Shown here piece after piece: positions 22,901-33,200 of a stretch of 64,000 nt of DNA. The stretch is from contig NC_088779.1 of assembly GCF_954871325.1 (NCBI RefSeq), positions 4,900,846 through 4,964,845 on the forward strand, in the 5' to 3' direction. The translations under genes were made by a program, and so were the position numbers. The stretch is from Gordionus sp. m RMFG-2023 (taxonomy: Eukaryota; Nematomorpha; Gordioida; Chordodea; Parachordodidae). Below the pieces are notes generated by a model. The model ran no database searches. It was given only the letters and a program-made list of their open reading frames with translations, and was not told where the DNA came from. The stretch's first letter is position 1. The number at the start of each line of letters is the position of its first letter.

Positions 22901-25110
22901 ATATGTTATGTCGACAACCCAAACCAAGTCACTACAATTGGCGATAAAATACCTGACTCCACAATTGCCCATTTTACTTTGGAGGAACAAAGTACCGTGA
23001 ACCAAGATTTCAATAATTCAACGGGTCATGAAAATGATGGTGATTGTAAAGTAATAACTATACCCGTTAGGCCTCCTTCCCCATGCATTCACTCCCTTGT
23101 GGGGGATTTTGGTTGCGAAAATTGCCTCTCTGATCAGAAATATTTGAATGACCGGGAAGCGAAATCCTTGAATACCTTTACTCATAATGACTACCATGAT
23201 GACGATAAAAATTTGTTAGATCAATGTAGTGACGATAACCCTTTAAAATCCAGTTCCTTCGCTAACCTAGCTCTAGATCAGGCCTTCAAAACTCTCTCTA
23301 GAGTCAAGTTTGTTAGGAAATCGATTGATTCACTGCGAATCGCCGATAAAGCAGGAGTCATAACTGATTTTAGCTGCTTAAATCGTATTTCGCCTAATAA
23401 CAGATCTTGCATAGTTAACAGTATTCCTAGAAGACGTATCAAGCAAAGACCCAATCTGATGTGGCCTAGCGTTAATGAAAATATAGCTGTCAAACAAAAC
23501 GGAGATAATGTCGATTTGGGACTGACAGGAAATGGGGAAAGTTGTGGTTATAGGGTTGTGATGGAACGCAATGCGCCTGTCAGCGGCATCTTGAAGAAAA
23601 ATCAAGGAGTGGATGATAAAACAAGTTTGAATATTTTGTTGCTGAGTATTTTTGTTTTTATAAATGATAGCGGGCAGATGATTCATTAAATTTATTAGGG
23701 CCTAGTCTTCTTAAACCCTTCAGTTACCCTTGTCAAAAAAATGACGCGAACGCTCTTTTGATGATCTGTCAGATCTTAATTTTAAATTGATGCTCCATTT
23801 CTATTCCTTATTTTTATTTTGACAATCATAAATCAGACCTTAAACTTTATAAAAACTTTTATTATCCTTATATAAAAATTGAGGATTTATATATAACCAA
23901 CGCCAAAATTTTCTAATTAAAAAGGTAATTTTTTTAACTTTAAATATTAATTTAAAAAAAATATTAGTCGATATTAAAATTTAGATATTTAATAAATTTA
24001 ATTTATTCTTTAAAATAATATTAAGTACTCTTGTGGGGTGTGACAGACACAAATCCCTCACAAATGACTTATTTAAAAACTACTTAAAATCGATAAAACT
24101 TTAGATATATTTTATAAAATTTAATGAATCTACTGAAGATTTGAGATAATAATAAAATAAAGGTTTCAATTAATATTAATTTTAACACGCCTTAGAGCCT
24201 CTAGACTACACGAGACGGGAGTTAATATCGTTTCTCGTATAAATTTGTATTTATGTAATGCGCATTGTATTAATATGGTAGATAAACTTGTTTGAAAATG
24301 TTATTTTTTTTAAATATTATCTAGAATATGCTCCTTTTTTTAAATAAAGATTTTAGAAATTTATTAAACGCAAATCAACGCAATTCTCTCCACGATCCCG
24401 AAAAACAAATAAATCATTTTCCTCATAAGAGGAAAGTCGAATTTCTCATGTCCGATGGCAGTTCTACCCCGAAAAGTCAGTCATCCAAAAATTTGAGCCC
24501 GAATGATAATTTAACGCTACGCCGGGCTCACATAACCATTACCGATGATTGTCAGAGCCTTTTAGACCAAAGACTTCCCTTCCATTCAGATTCACCTTCG
24601 ATTTCGTCTCCACCTCCTTCAGTACTGGAGGATGATTTAATCGGGCAAAACCGCAACACTGATGAAGACACAAACCTGGACATGGATCCATCGTTTCCCT
24701 CCAAGAACCAACGTGTGCCTTGTAGAGTTAAAAGTCTGAAAGAAAAGTTTGAACAAAAATCTGTTCTTCCTCCATCTTCGTCTACTAATAATTATCGTTC
24801 TCCCATAAACCCTCGGCCACCAGAAATATACGGGCCCATGTACAGGTTAAAACCTAATCGCTCTTTCCCTTCCCCTTCCTTCAAGGGCTGTTACGACGAT
24901 AAAAATCTCGCTCATTATGGTAATCACCAAAAAATACTATATAACAACCACGCCCACACGAACGGTCACCGCAGTCCTATCAAATTGGGCGTGGGAAACG
25001 TTTACCGGAACAATAACGGAACCTTTACGAAGCCCGCCATCTTTAGCAAACCAAATTTCAATAATAGCCGTAACTTACAAGGTCTCAAACAAATCTCGGA
25101 ATTTAGATGA
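5526..25110 (+). CDS. Rho GTPase-activating protein, PX-SH3-RhoGAP type (ARHGAP32/33, CdGAPr-like), 5' incomplete
   Basis: Fifteen coding exons: 5526-5707, 5973-6141, 6581-6712, 7286-7390, 7589-7967, 15357-15459, 15944-16139, 16914-17188, 17287-17561, 17805-18089, 18236-18691, 19719-19844, 21423-21539, 22401 to about 23650, and about 24325-25110. Every junction through exon 14 is GT-AG and phase-consistent. The product accelerates GTP hydrolysis on Rho-family GTPases (Cdc42/Rac type, from the family). Domain order PX, SH3, RhoGAP and the post-GAP block DVGGGIKALPKDFHTVIQ match vertebrate ARHGAP32/33, which regulate actin and trafficking at membranes. No start-codon exon was found. Exon 14 runs open to a stop at 23687-23689, and no single donor joins cleanly in frame to exon 15, so either two 3' ends exist or the donor was missed. 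The domain assignment is firm; orthology within the family is likely. Confidence 0.93.
7968..9112. other. RhoGAP intron 5, proximal part
   Basis: The donor GTTAGT follows exon 5. The sequence is AT-rich and non-coding, with one GC-rich patch at about 8390-8500 (CCCGGTCCGCCC and GGACCGGGCCG) that resembles the interior of the GGCCCGG hAT-like repeats at 25823 and 31069. No boundaries could be fixed for that patch. Confidence 0.5.
10262..10459 (+). pseudogene. Transposon coding fragment in the left outer arm
   Basis: Sixty-five codons read MSSESSDFVEGSGKIKKD, then FKISMTGDEWNQIYPNADQP and DPCFRK. A diverged mirror copy lies on the minus strand at 13625-13825, where the same GDEWNQIYPNADQP core is kept. 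Preservation of protein sequence in both arms suggests this was once an exon of the element's protein. I do not recognise the domain; the acidic start could be a regulatory or N-terminal part of the transposase. Confidence 0.6.
10558..11084. repeat. Internal palindrome carrying two opposed copies of a transposase N-terminal exon
   Basis: Arms of about 150-165 bp (10562-10716 and 10914-11079) are inverted copies around a 200-bp spacer. Each encodes the same peptide: plus strand 10585-10773 begins MHNSIYKRPLSGIKREEVAK, and minus strand 11052-10846 begins MHNSIYKRQLSGIKREEVAN. The pattern resembles the N-terminal block (xLSGxKREExAxEL...xKANxxMxxG) of the transposon-derived protein family that also supplies the core at 11688-12840. 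The right half of the element lacks this palindrome, so it was gained in, or lost from, one half only. Confidence 0.7.
11688..12840 (+). pseudogene. Decayed DDE-type transposase core
   Basis: The first frame (11688-12350) carries CVLAGGPGTHTMCICTLHQN, a Cys cluster CYFNKCKFCPGS, DRTTLETLTKSAYKF and ADFSENYAFLES. The reading shifts, and 12352-12840 continues with IYYFSDWGRN, one stop near 12430, then NFINLYNHECDFGIKAEWHF, ATAHGISPCDSLGG and KRLAARASLQ. These match, in order, a widespread invertebrate transposase-like family (ADFSENY...YFSDG...EWHFFATSHGK...CDGxGG). Compared with that family the stretch between SENYAFL and YYFSD is too short and unrelated, so the catalytic region has an internal loss as well as the frame change. 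It cannot encode a working enzyme. The family is recognised from memory, with no search run. Confidence 0.75.
13625..13825 (-). pseudogene. Mirror copy of the transposon coding fragment in the right outer arm
   Basis: Reads IFEENGKIKKDIFEISMTGD, then EWNQIYPNADQPQAEKWMDP, on the minus strand. It is the inverted counterpart of 10262-10459, with several substitutions. Retention in both arms shows that the arms are duplicated transposon body rather than simple terminal repeats. Confidence 0.6.
14460..14820. repeat. Duplicated GGGGAGACCAG motif at the right end of the transposon
   Basis: GGGGAGACCAGAGTTAGTCG near 14466 and GGGGAGACCAGGTATAGTCG near 14783 are both followed by GCGTA and, a little further on, TTGTC. 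The first is part of the outer arm and has a complement near 9420. The second lies just outside the arm and has no left partner. Each could be an element end, so the right boundary may hold a remnant of a second, related insertion. Confidence 0.5.
14786..15356. other. RhoGAP intron 5, distal part
   Basis: AT-rich, non-coding sequence after the transposon, ending in the acceptor before exon 6 (ATCGAAG then TTCCCCC). Apart from the GGGGAGACC motif at its start nothing else is recognised. Confidence 0.5.
15357..17561 (+). CDS. RhoGAP gene, catalytic RhoGAP-domain exons (exons 6-9)
   Basis: Exon 6 carries the arginine finger in VIDGIYRLSGVSSNIQKLR; this Arg enters the GTPase active site. Exon 7 has YASALKMYFRELPNPLLTF, which contains the conserved Lys and the LP(N/E)PL motif. 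Exon 8 has LQLPPPHFRAAKYLFDHL and STNMHCKNLAIVWAPNLL, including the Asn of the NMxxxNLAIVWAPNL block. Exon 9 closes the fold with ALVIEYLIKYCHQVFIHEED. All catalytic and structural landmarks are present, so the domain should be active. Two polar inserts stand out: an acidic stretch DPSGESDEGDCQEYCQD before the exon 7 helix, and about 35 residues rich in Asn, His and Ser in exon 8. Exon 9 also has an insert (MPHNNLRRSVNTLGANNTM) where relatives are shorter. Confidence 0.95.
15652..15690. repeat. GCGAATTCGC repeat, copy 2 (single arm)
   Basis: TGTACACTTCGCCGCGAATTCGCGCC in RhoGAP intron 6 is the reverse complement of the 3205-3254 arm and is followed by CTGAATGCA, as in the copy near 34535. Only one arm is visible here. 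Confidence 0.5.
16140..16913. other. RhoGAP intron 7
   Basis: A 774-bp intron with donor GTATAA and acceptor TTTAAG. It contains a 77-codon open frame (16382-16615) rich in Ile, Asn and Ser that resembles nothing I know, and a GGGAATCAACGGAAATTTATGGG patch of repeat-like sequence around 16285. No support for a coding exon was found. Confidence 0.5.
17805..25110 (+). CDS. RhoGAP gene, C-terminal tail exons (exons 10-15)
   Basis: Exons 10-15 encode a long, probably disordered tail rich in Asn, Asp and Ser. Exon 11 holds the family block RIYITLKDVGGGIKALPKDF, equal in position to the YIEVGEGPAALQGKFHTIIE segment of vertebrate ARHGAP32, which ties the tail to the GAP domain by homology. Exon 14 contains VMERNAPVSGILKK and several Asp/Asn-rich runs. 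Exon 15 has Pro/Ser-rich stretches (DSPSISSPPPS; PINPRPPEIYGPMYR) that could bind SH3 domains, and VPCRVKSLKEKFEQK. The gene ends at TGA 25108-25110; the nearest polyadenylation-like hexamer is ATTAAA at 25317. The acceptor of exon 15 may be 24325 (phase 0) or 24357 (phase 2). Confidence 0.85.
18692..19718. other. RhoGAP intron 11
   Basis: A 1.0 kb intron with donor GTATAT and acceptor TATCAG. The only recognised content is the 234-bp MITE at 19371-19604. The rest is AT-rich and non-coding. Confidence 0.6.
19371..19604. mobile_element. MITE with ATCAC...GTGAT ends and GTCCT/GGACA units
   Basis: The left end reads ATCACAGAAAAATGTCCTGG and the right end AGGACATTTTTGTCCGTGAT; the inner strings GGGACAAAAAGCACCCCG and GGAGTGCTTTTGTCTAG also pair. 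No ORF. No clear target duplication. Fold-back MITE of unassigned superfamily inside RhoGAP intron 11. Confidence 0.75.
19966..21121. mobile_element. 1.16 kb element with long terminal inverted repeats in RhoGAP intron 12
   Basis: The left arm begins CTTTTAAGAGTTGTGTGTG and the right arm ends CACATACGACTCTTAAAAG. Complementarity continues for about 170 bp through AGATAATATATAATAATTCT and AACATAATGGTGATTTTTTG. The centre contains a minus-strand ORF with a zinc knuckle (separate entry). No transposase was recognised. No target duplication was visible. It lies wholly within intron 12 and does not disturb the flanking exons. Confidence 0.8.
20400..20639 (-). pseudogene. Zinc-knuckle ORF fragment inside the inverted-repeat element
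   Basis: Seventy-nine codons with a CCHC-like motif CWSCGGNHMMRVCP preceded by basic residues (KKRKIE). The spacing between the second Cys and the His is one residue short of the usual CX2CX4HX4C knuckle. Such motifs are typical of retroelement nucleocapsid or Gag-like proteins, and of some LINE ORF1 proteins. This looks like a captured, non-functional remnant; its family cannot be settled. Confidence 0.4.
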
Positions 25111-25333
25111 TGGACAAACACTTCTATAATTATAGCGAATTAATGAAAATGTGATGTTATAATTTTATATTGATTTTCGAAGACGCTATCGTAAATTTTT
25201 AAACCTTTTATAAAAAAAGAAATTCTTTTAAAATTTAATCTAGGTTTTACCAAAAAAAAAATATATGTAATGTTTTATACATATATATGTACTACTACTA
25301 GATTAGCGATTCATTCATTAAATACATTTAAAG

Positions 25334-25468
25334 GTGCCAATGCATAGAAGTCAGCTGTAGCATCATTTTGTGGTTTGCTGCTTAACTGGCATTCTTATAA
25401 TGGTCAGAAAAGGATCAGTCGGCATGCAAACCACAAAATCGCGCTGCATCTGACTCATGTATGCACAC
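25334..25468. repeat. 135-bp imperfect palindrome (hairpin)
   Basis: The left arm GTGCCAATGCATAGAAGTCAG...CATTTTGTGGTTTGC (25334-25381) pairs with the right arm GCAAACCACAAAATCGCGC...TGCACAC (25435-25468), leaving a loop of about 50 nt. It lies about 220 bp after the RhoGAP stop codon and may fall in its 3' UTR. It could be a MITE or a transcribed hairpin; no target duplication was seen. Confidence 0.6.
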
Positions 25469-25822
25469 TTTTAATTACCGCCAATTTACTGGTGTATATA
25501 TATATATCATTCGTTTACAAAATATGTAATCTATATAATATAATGCATTTAAAAAAAAAAACAAAACCATCTGTCTAGTATTATATTTTTTATATTTATT
25601 ATTGAATGTGTCGTTTAATTTATATTGTAATTTTTTTTTTGTATTTAAATATTTTTTTTTTCATAGTAAATAATAACTTTTTTGGATAATATTTATTTTT
25701 CCGTTTTGTTTATCAAATGATTTATAAATATTTGATAAAAAAAATGGTCGAGTCTAGTTATTACATAATGAAATTTTAGTTTTTATTTTACTAAAAATTA
25801 ACTTTATTTAAATTATTTTTTT

Positions 25823-26021
25823 CAAAAACCTGCAGGCCCGGCCCGGTTTTTTAATTTACCCGCGCCGGGCCTGAAATTTTTTTAAAAAATATATCCAACC
25901 AAATATTTGAAATCGTCATTTTTAGCTGTAAAACTCAAAAATATTTTTAAAAAACTCGCGCCAGGCCAAAAAATTTGTTAAAAAATCCAGGCCATACAAA
26001 TGGTACCTCTGCAGTTCTCTG
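25823..26021. mobile_element. 199-bp hAT-like MITE, family B copy 1
   Basis: Ends CAAAAACCTGCAGG and GGTACCTCTGCAGTTCTCTG are flanked by identical 8-bp repeats ATTTTTTT (25815-25822 and 26022-26029). The body is GGCCCGGCCC-type GC-rich units separated by A/T tracts. An 8-bp target duplication and CA...TG ends are characteristic of hAT transposons. The flanking 8-mer is low in complexity, but copy 2 at 31069 has the same ends and a distinctive duplication. Confidence 0.75.
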
Positions 26022-27200
26022 ATTTTTTTACAAATGTTAATTTGTGAAGCACGAATTTAATCTATAATTGTTTATTATGAACTTAACATAAAATAGGAAT
26101 AAGAGGTGGGCACGGCCCTTGAAAATCCCCATAATTCATGGGGTCACACCGTGAACATGAATAAATTTTAAATTTCTTACGGTGATTGGACATGTCGAGC
26201 TTTTTCAAAAAAATCTCTGGGCATAATTAGAAATTTTTGCGCGAATCATGGCAAGTTCTAAAAAAGTAATATCTTTAAAAACTTCACCCCTCTTTTATTT
26301 TATAACAAGATTTTCCCCAAAAAATTACTCTTCCGATTTTATATCAAAAAACGGATTATTTTTATTAAAATTCAAGAATTTTCACAATTTTAAAAAATTT
26401 TAACATATTTTTTTTATTAAAGTTTTAGAAATTTGAATCTTTTATTTTTTCAAAAAAAAGTAGCTAGTAAAATTTTGTCAGTTTCAGCCAGTTCGGGTTT
26501 CCAGTGTATTTTCTATAGCCAATAATAGTTTGTTAGAAGACGAATGCAATTGAAATAAAAATATTGATTCAACTTTTAAATAAAAATATTGATTTATAAA
26601 TTGACTTGATTAATAAACTCTATTGCAAATATATATAAAAAGATTTGTCAGATTGAATTTTGAAAAAAGAATCGAAGCTTATTAAAAAGTCAAATTAATT
26701 TTGACATCTTTTATTTTTTTAAATATATTAGTTAATTAATGATTCAATTGTTATTAATATTTCATAAATTACAATGGCCAATATAAAAATTAATAGCTTA
26801 CGAGTCAATAGTTGTATTAGAAAAGTAAAATACCAATAGCCTCAAAATTCTTATAAATTTTGGTTCTGGGCGATTCCGTGGAAATAATTTTTTGAAATCT
26901 CCCTTATTTATTTTGCAAATTTCTATCATTTTTAATATAAGAACGAAAGATCTGAACCGATATCATTAAAGTATACGAGCATCTTGTTAAATCCTTTCCA
27001 TATATTTTTTAATCAGAGAAGTCGTGTAAATAAGAACATTAAAATTGGAAGTTCTCAAGTCTTTTTTTTAAAATCGATATCCATTTAAATTTATCAAAAA
27101 ATTAATATAAATGATAATAATGGTATATTGCAAATATAACAATAATATATTAAATTTAAATAAATTTCTATATAAAAAAATAATTATTATTTTTATTTCT

Positions 27201-30200
27201 TCAATATTGCTTATCGAAATCTACCAATCCCAGCAAAGGCTGATTTTGTTCGTACCTACTTAAGTTCTCTTGAAAAACTTTAGCTATCTAAACAAATATT
27301 AAATTTTTAAAAAATAAAATAATTTTGATATAAAAGATTAATTTATCTTATTTGACACTATAATGGCATCGCCGGATTTTATGATAAAATGCTCAAATTC
27401 AATTAGGATCATATAAATTGATGAATAGAAAAGTATATCTTAAACGTGGTCAATTTGTTGTGATGTAACGCTGATGTTCTTGTAAACAACCAAATTTTAT
27501 CTAAAAAATCTTCTGACATTGAAACATATCTAAGCCACTAGCTTTGGTTATTGGTCAAAAGGCCCAAACTTTCTATCATATGCGAAATCTTGAGGCGTGG
27601 GTGATCTTTTTTTGGCTAAAATATTGATACCGCCTCTAAATTGATGTTTTTTATAACACTCGCTTATAGTATTTTTTTTTAAAAAAATAACTCTTATGGG
27701 AAGAAGAAAAAAGAAAGTTGCTAGACAATTTATGCCCATTCTCAATTGAATAGCAACAGCAAGATTAACAGATGTAATTATGAATATTATACAACGAATG
27801 TTAGTGTGATTACCGTATTTGTAATCCCTGGGGTATAATCATAATTGAAATTTTCTTTCTTATAAAAACATTTAGTGTTGTTAAACGGCTTGAACCGATT
27901 TTTCAAAACGGCTAACTCAATATTTTAGCCAGAAAAATATTGCCTATGCCTCAAGATTTTAATAATATTGTCTAAACCTTTGTTCCTACTATGAGCAAAA
28001 TCTTCAGGCTAGCGTTCTGAGGGAAATACTGAATTAGCCATTTAAAATCGGCTCAAAACGAGCCGTTAAAAATATTTATAGTTATCTTGAAAATCAAATA
28101 TTATGGAAGAAATGCGTCGATAAATGGAATAGTTAATCAAATGAAGATACAAAAATCATGTTTTTAATATAACTTAAAAATGATTTTAGGTTTTTCGATA
28201 TATTATTTGACTTAACTAATGAAGGCATGCATGTAGCGGAAATGTGAGGGGTTATGGTGATCTAGTAAATAAAAAAATATAGAAAAATTTATATAAGGAT
28301 ATTGGTTAGTTTAAAAAAATAATAATATTTTTACACCCTATTTAATTAACAGCACGAAACAGTCAGAAAGAGACTAAGGGACTCAACAGATACAGATACG
28401 TTCATACCACTATTTATCTTGATATTGTAAAATAGTTTCCTATAAACATATTAAGAAATTTTCCTTTTTGAGTGCCTGTGACAGCCATCAGAGAAATTAT
28501 AACTTAATATTTCTTTTCTTCTTATTTAAAAGGAAGTAGAAAAACCAAGCCATAAAACCTCCCAAACAAAGAAAGATCTCATCAAGCTTAGTCATTCTTT
28601 TCTCTTCGTCCCCCCCACTCCTCCAAATAAACGCTATTTTTGTTTTGAGCACAGTTTTGGGATTCGAACTAAAAAAGGGTTCGGTTGAATATTATTCAAA
28701 GAGAGATTATATTTCCGATTGAGATGTTTCTAGTATTTTTTAAAATATTTTATCCGGGTTTAAAGTTTCCGAGGGATCATAAAAGTTTTGAAACAATATA
28801 CAAATTTGTTGTTACTATTGTTATATAACTTCTATTGAATTCGAGGGGAATTCTGGCTCCCGTAAATTGTAAGAGGAGGTTGTTGTGGTTCTTAAGTTTG
28901 AGTCAACGGTTATATTTTTTTTTGGTTTTCCCCCCAAAAATTCTGATTTTAAAGCGTTAATCATTGCGGTCTTAAAATAAAATGGATATTCAAAATAGAG
29001 CTCGCGTTATAACCTGAGGCATATCCCATAATTTGCTCGTGGGCGTTAACGGTTCTTCCTCGAAAACGTCCAATATGGCTCCAGATATCCAATTCTCACT
29101 TGATATATAAGAAAAAAAATGAGATTCGAAATTTTTTAATTATGTATATTTGTTTGTTAAATTCGGGGTTTTGAACCGAACCGCTAATCCGGAACGAGAC
29201 GTTATAATTTTTTGACCCGTAACCGAACGGTTATATAGTAATATAAAAATAGCGAACCGAACTGTTATACATATTTTGAGCATTTAACCAGGTTCATAAA
29301 ATTATTATCCTTTAATTTGAATTTGAATTTTCCTTGGGAGCAATTTAAAGTGATTTCCTTTCTGGGCAAATAGAGGTCCAAACCTTTCTACCAACTATAC
29401 ATGTAAAATATTTACATTATTAATTGAAATTGATAGATACTCAATAATTTATTTGAAATTACTAAGCCTTAAAGGAATTATCTACTAATTCTACAGAAAA
29501 TCTTCACGAAGGAGTGGCCGGGCAACCCCATTTTGGTTTTTATTAACGATATCGAAAAGAGCATTAAGGAACTAAAAGGGAAATAGATAAAGTAACTAAT
29601 TTAAGATGTATTTTTAATTATTATTATAAAGATTTATAAAAAAATATAATTATTATTCGCAATAACACGATATTTCTCTCTGTTTAGTCATAAATGCATT
29701 TTATAAACTCATATTTAATATAAAAAAAAAATTTAGAATATTTTTCTTTATTTAAGCGGTCAACACCCTCCCATAAACTTATATGGTTAGTGCAAGTGTA
29801 ATGCAAGACAAAAGATGAGTAGGTAAAGAGTTGCTTGATGGAAGTAGTGGAGGATCAAGACCTCGAGGAAGGTCTAAGATGACGTGGTTTAAGGTGATAG
29901 AGATGGATATGAGAAAAATGAATCTTAACGAATATTGATGCTCAGGACCGTCAAAAGTGGAAAAAGAAAATTTAGTAGGGAAACTGACTAACCTGGAAAT
30001 CGCCATTAAATGGAGAAGTAGAATATTAAGCGGTCAAAATAATATCTCGTAGATTTAAATTAAAAGAAAAATATATAGTTATATAATAATGATATAATCA
30101 CGATTTTTATTGTTTAAATATCTTTTATCTTACTCGATGGCCCTTATAATTTCGTCTTCGGACACGATGTCTCCTCTTCCCAAATTGATAAATGTTGGTT

Positions 30201-33200
30201 TCTGAGAAGAAGAAGATGAAAAAAAAAATGTATTTAAAATTTCAAGATGTCTAATCGCGTTTTTGTTTATATTATATTAAATGACATTAGCGCCCTGGAA
30301 AACCCCCCCTACATAGGCCAAGCCCAGCTTTGTTTTACATTTTATGGGAGACGATAGAATAGATATGTATATATTCTGTAGTAAAATTAAGCTGAAAATG
30401 GTATAAACCCTTTTTAGTCACCTGCCCTTTAAGTTGCTATTTTATTAACACATAAGTGTCCTAATATTTAGTATGGCTATTGAATTAGCAAAATTCTTCA
30501 GGACCAATATCTATCTAATATCATCCACTTACGAGGTTATGGTTAAAGCCAGCCATAAGAGAAAGGGATTAGGGTAAATATTATATTTTCTTATATTTAA
30601 AATAATAGCTCAGCTACAACACACTTACCGCGTAAAATAATCAAAAAAAAATGCAGTGACCACACTTAATTGCAATTTTTTTTTCTACTTTTAAAAAAAT
30701 TTACATAGCCTGTTCTTTATAGGGTTAATACCTAAAAGGAAACGGGCACAAGGGGAGGGGGTTTAAAATAGTATCCATTTACATACCAGGAAGAGCCAGG
30801 CCCTGTTTAACGACGCTATGCAGGGGCCTACCTGCTAGGTCTCTCTATATATACACACCAAAAAAATAATATATACATGAGGTTCGTTAGAGGCGGGGGA
30901 ACGGTTGAGTTCTATACCCCTTAGAAAAACATTGGGGAGCCCCTGTAAATTTTTTTTAAAGCCCTCAAATTACTGAATAAATAAGGTATCCAAAATTTAT
31001 TTATAAAATAAAAGGCATTAATTAATTTGTTGTAATTGAGGACAATTTAAAATTGCTTGTGGTTATGTCAGAGACCTGCAGAGGTACCATTTGCACGGCC
31101 CTGATTAAAATTTTCGGCCAAACCCGGCCCAGATTAAAATTTTTATAATTTTTTACGGCCCGGCCCAGGTTTAAAAATTTTAGGCCCGGCCCAGATATTA
31201 GTAAAAAATATTTTGAGGGCCCGGCATAGATTTAAAAAAAAAAATTTTTTAGGCCCGGCTTGGAATTTTTTAAAATTATATTCGACCTGGTATACACAAA
31301 AAATTCCTCTATTTAATATTTTATCATATTTTCGGCGAGTATATGTTGTTAAACGGTTCATTTTAAGCCGATTTTTAAAAACGGCTAACTCAAAATCTCA
31401 ATACTATATGTCTAGACCTTTGCTCCATCTATGAGCAAAATTTTCAGACTTGCATAATATTTTTCTGGATAAAAAACTGAGTTAGCCGTTTTTAAAAATC
31501 GGTTCAAAACGAGCCGTTTAACAACAGTAATTATTTTTTTTTATTCTAAACAGATATTTAGTATATTACAAATTGATACTATAAAAAATTTGTGATATTT
31601 TGAGAATATACTATATTAATTGTATTTATAAAAAAAAACTGATATTTTAATTAATAAAAAATATAACATATATGATATAATAATGTATTTAATCCTTTGC
31701 GTATTTATTCCATGGCAGGAAAACTATAATTATATTATGTAATAGATACTATGAGTGTTAGCTAGTGTTAACTTTCACCCAACATTATATTAATCATAAC
31801 TTTATATAATCATTATAAACATATATAATTGACGAATATAATTCATGTTGTATATTTTAAAAAAATACGGCCCAGCCCGGGTATTTTAAAAAAAAAATTT
31901 TCAGACCCGTCCCTGGTACCCGGGAGAGGTCTCTGGGTTATGTTTTATAATTAGCAAATATATAAATTGGTCAATTATCATTTTTATTTGAAGGATTTTC
32001 TTATAGTATGTAAATTTTATTTTGTTTAAAATTAATAAAAATAGTGATACTAAAAATGTTTTTTAAAAAAAGGATTGAAAATGAAATTATTATTAAAGTT
32101 TTTTTCGTTTTTATGATAAAATAAAAATTTTTTAATTTTTGTAAATTCTGTTTCTTTTGATAATATATTAAATATTAATTAAAAGTTTTGTGATTTTAAT
32201 TTAAAAATTAATTATTTATAATTATTTTAGTGAAATATATATCTTTAAAACTCTTTGTTGGCAAAGCGTGTCATATATTACAAAAATAATTGAAATTTTA
32301 AACTTATTCTTGAATCCATGTTTTGTTTGGCTTTGATAAAATACAAAAATTTAAAGTTTTTTTTTTAAAAAAAAAACAAATAATTTTGAGAAAAATCTTA
32401 ATAAATATCCTTATGCAAATTTAATACTCAATTAATGGAGGGGAAATAAAAAAAAACCTTGGCTTTGGCGTGACTTAAGATCCCTCCATTCAACATTCCC
32501 TTGGTTAAAGGGGTACTAGGCAAAATCGATATGATATAATCGCAGTGGGACAAGAAGACAGGCAAATCCTTGGTAAATCTGAAGTGAACGAATATATTAA
32601 ATTAAAAAATACATTTAATATAATGCGGTTTGGATATTTAAAATTTGATTTCTTTCTTTCTAAAGAGCCACACTAAATAAAAAAAAATACTAGTCAGTAA
32701 ATTAAAAGACCTATTGCTACCACAGTTACGTTTAATCGGAATTAGCGTTTAACGCGATACCGCAAATAGTAAGGCGTTTCGTTACTTTCCAAAAACAAAA
32801 AAGTAACGCTCTTACTGATAACTTGCACTTTAGACATTGTATTTTAAATAAGTTACTTTTACTTTTTTTTAATTAATTTTTTCTGGAAAATTAATTAAAA
32901 ATCTTGTTTTTTGTTCTTTTTTTTCCCCATTAATGTTGAAGGCTAAAATGAAAATTAAAACAATCTTACATAAGCTAACATATTTTAAAAAAAAAATCTT
33001 TTTGTAATTAATCATCGTTAACCCTGTAACTTAAGAAAAACAAACTAAAAAGGAAAAGGGAAGAAAAATGCTTATATGCTTAAAAAAATAAAATTATTTA
33101 AATGTTATTTGATCCTACGTTTACGATGTGCTAGAGGCTAACCCATATTACATTCGTGTTAGTCGGTTATTAAAAAAATAATTAATTTGTTTGGATATAA

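Larger units (their letters stand above)
25111..27200. other. Convergent intergenic spacer between the RhoGAP and dehydrogenase genes
   Basis: The two genes end tail to tail here. The spacer is AT-rich and holds a 135-bp hairpin, a 199-bp hAT-like element and no recognised coding exon. The polyadenylation hexamer of the minus-strand gene lies at 27192-27197 (TTTATT on the plus strand), four bases past its stop codon. Confidence 0.6.

Noticed and set aside
28630-28700. tRNA-like B box (GGGATTCGAAC on the plus strand, complement of GTTCGAATCCC)
   Set aside because: No A box, anticodon arm or pairing acceptor stem could be found around it on the minus strand.
31213-31434. Open frames on both strands at 31143-31434
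   Set aside because: They translate the GGCCCGG repeat units and the nested MITE, not a gene.
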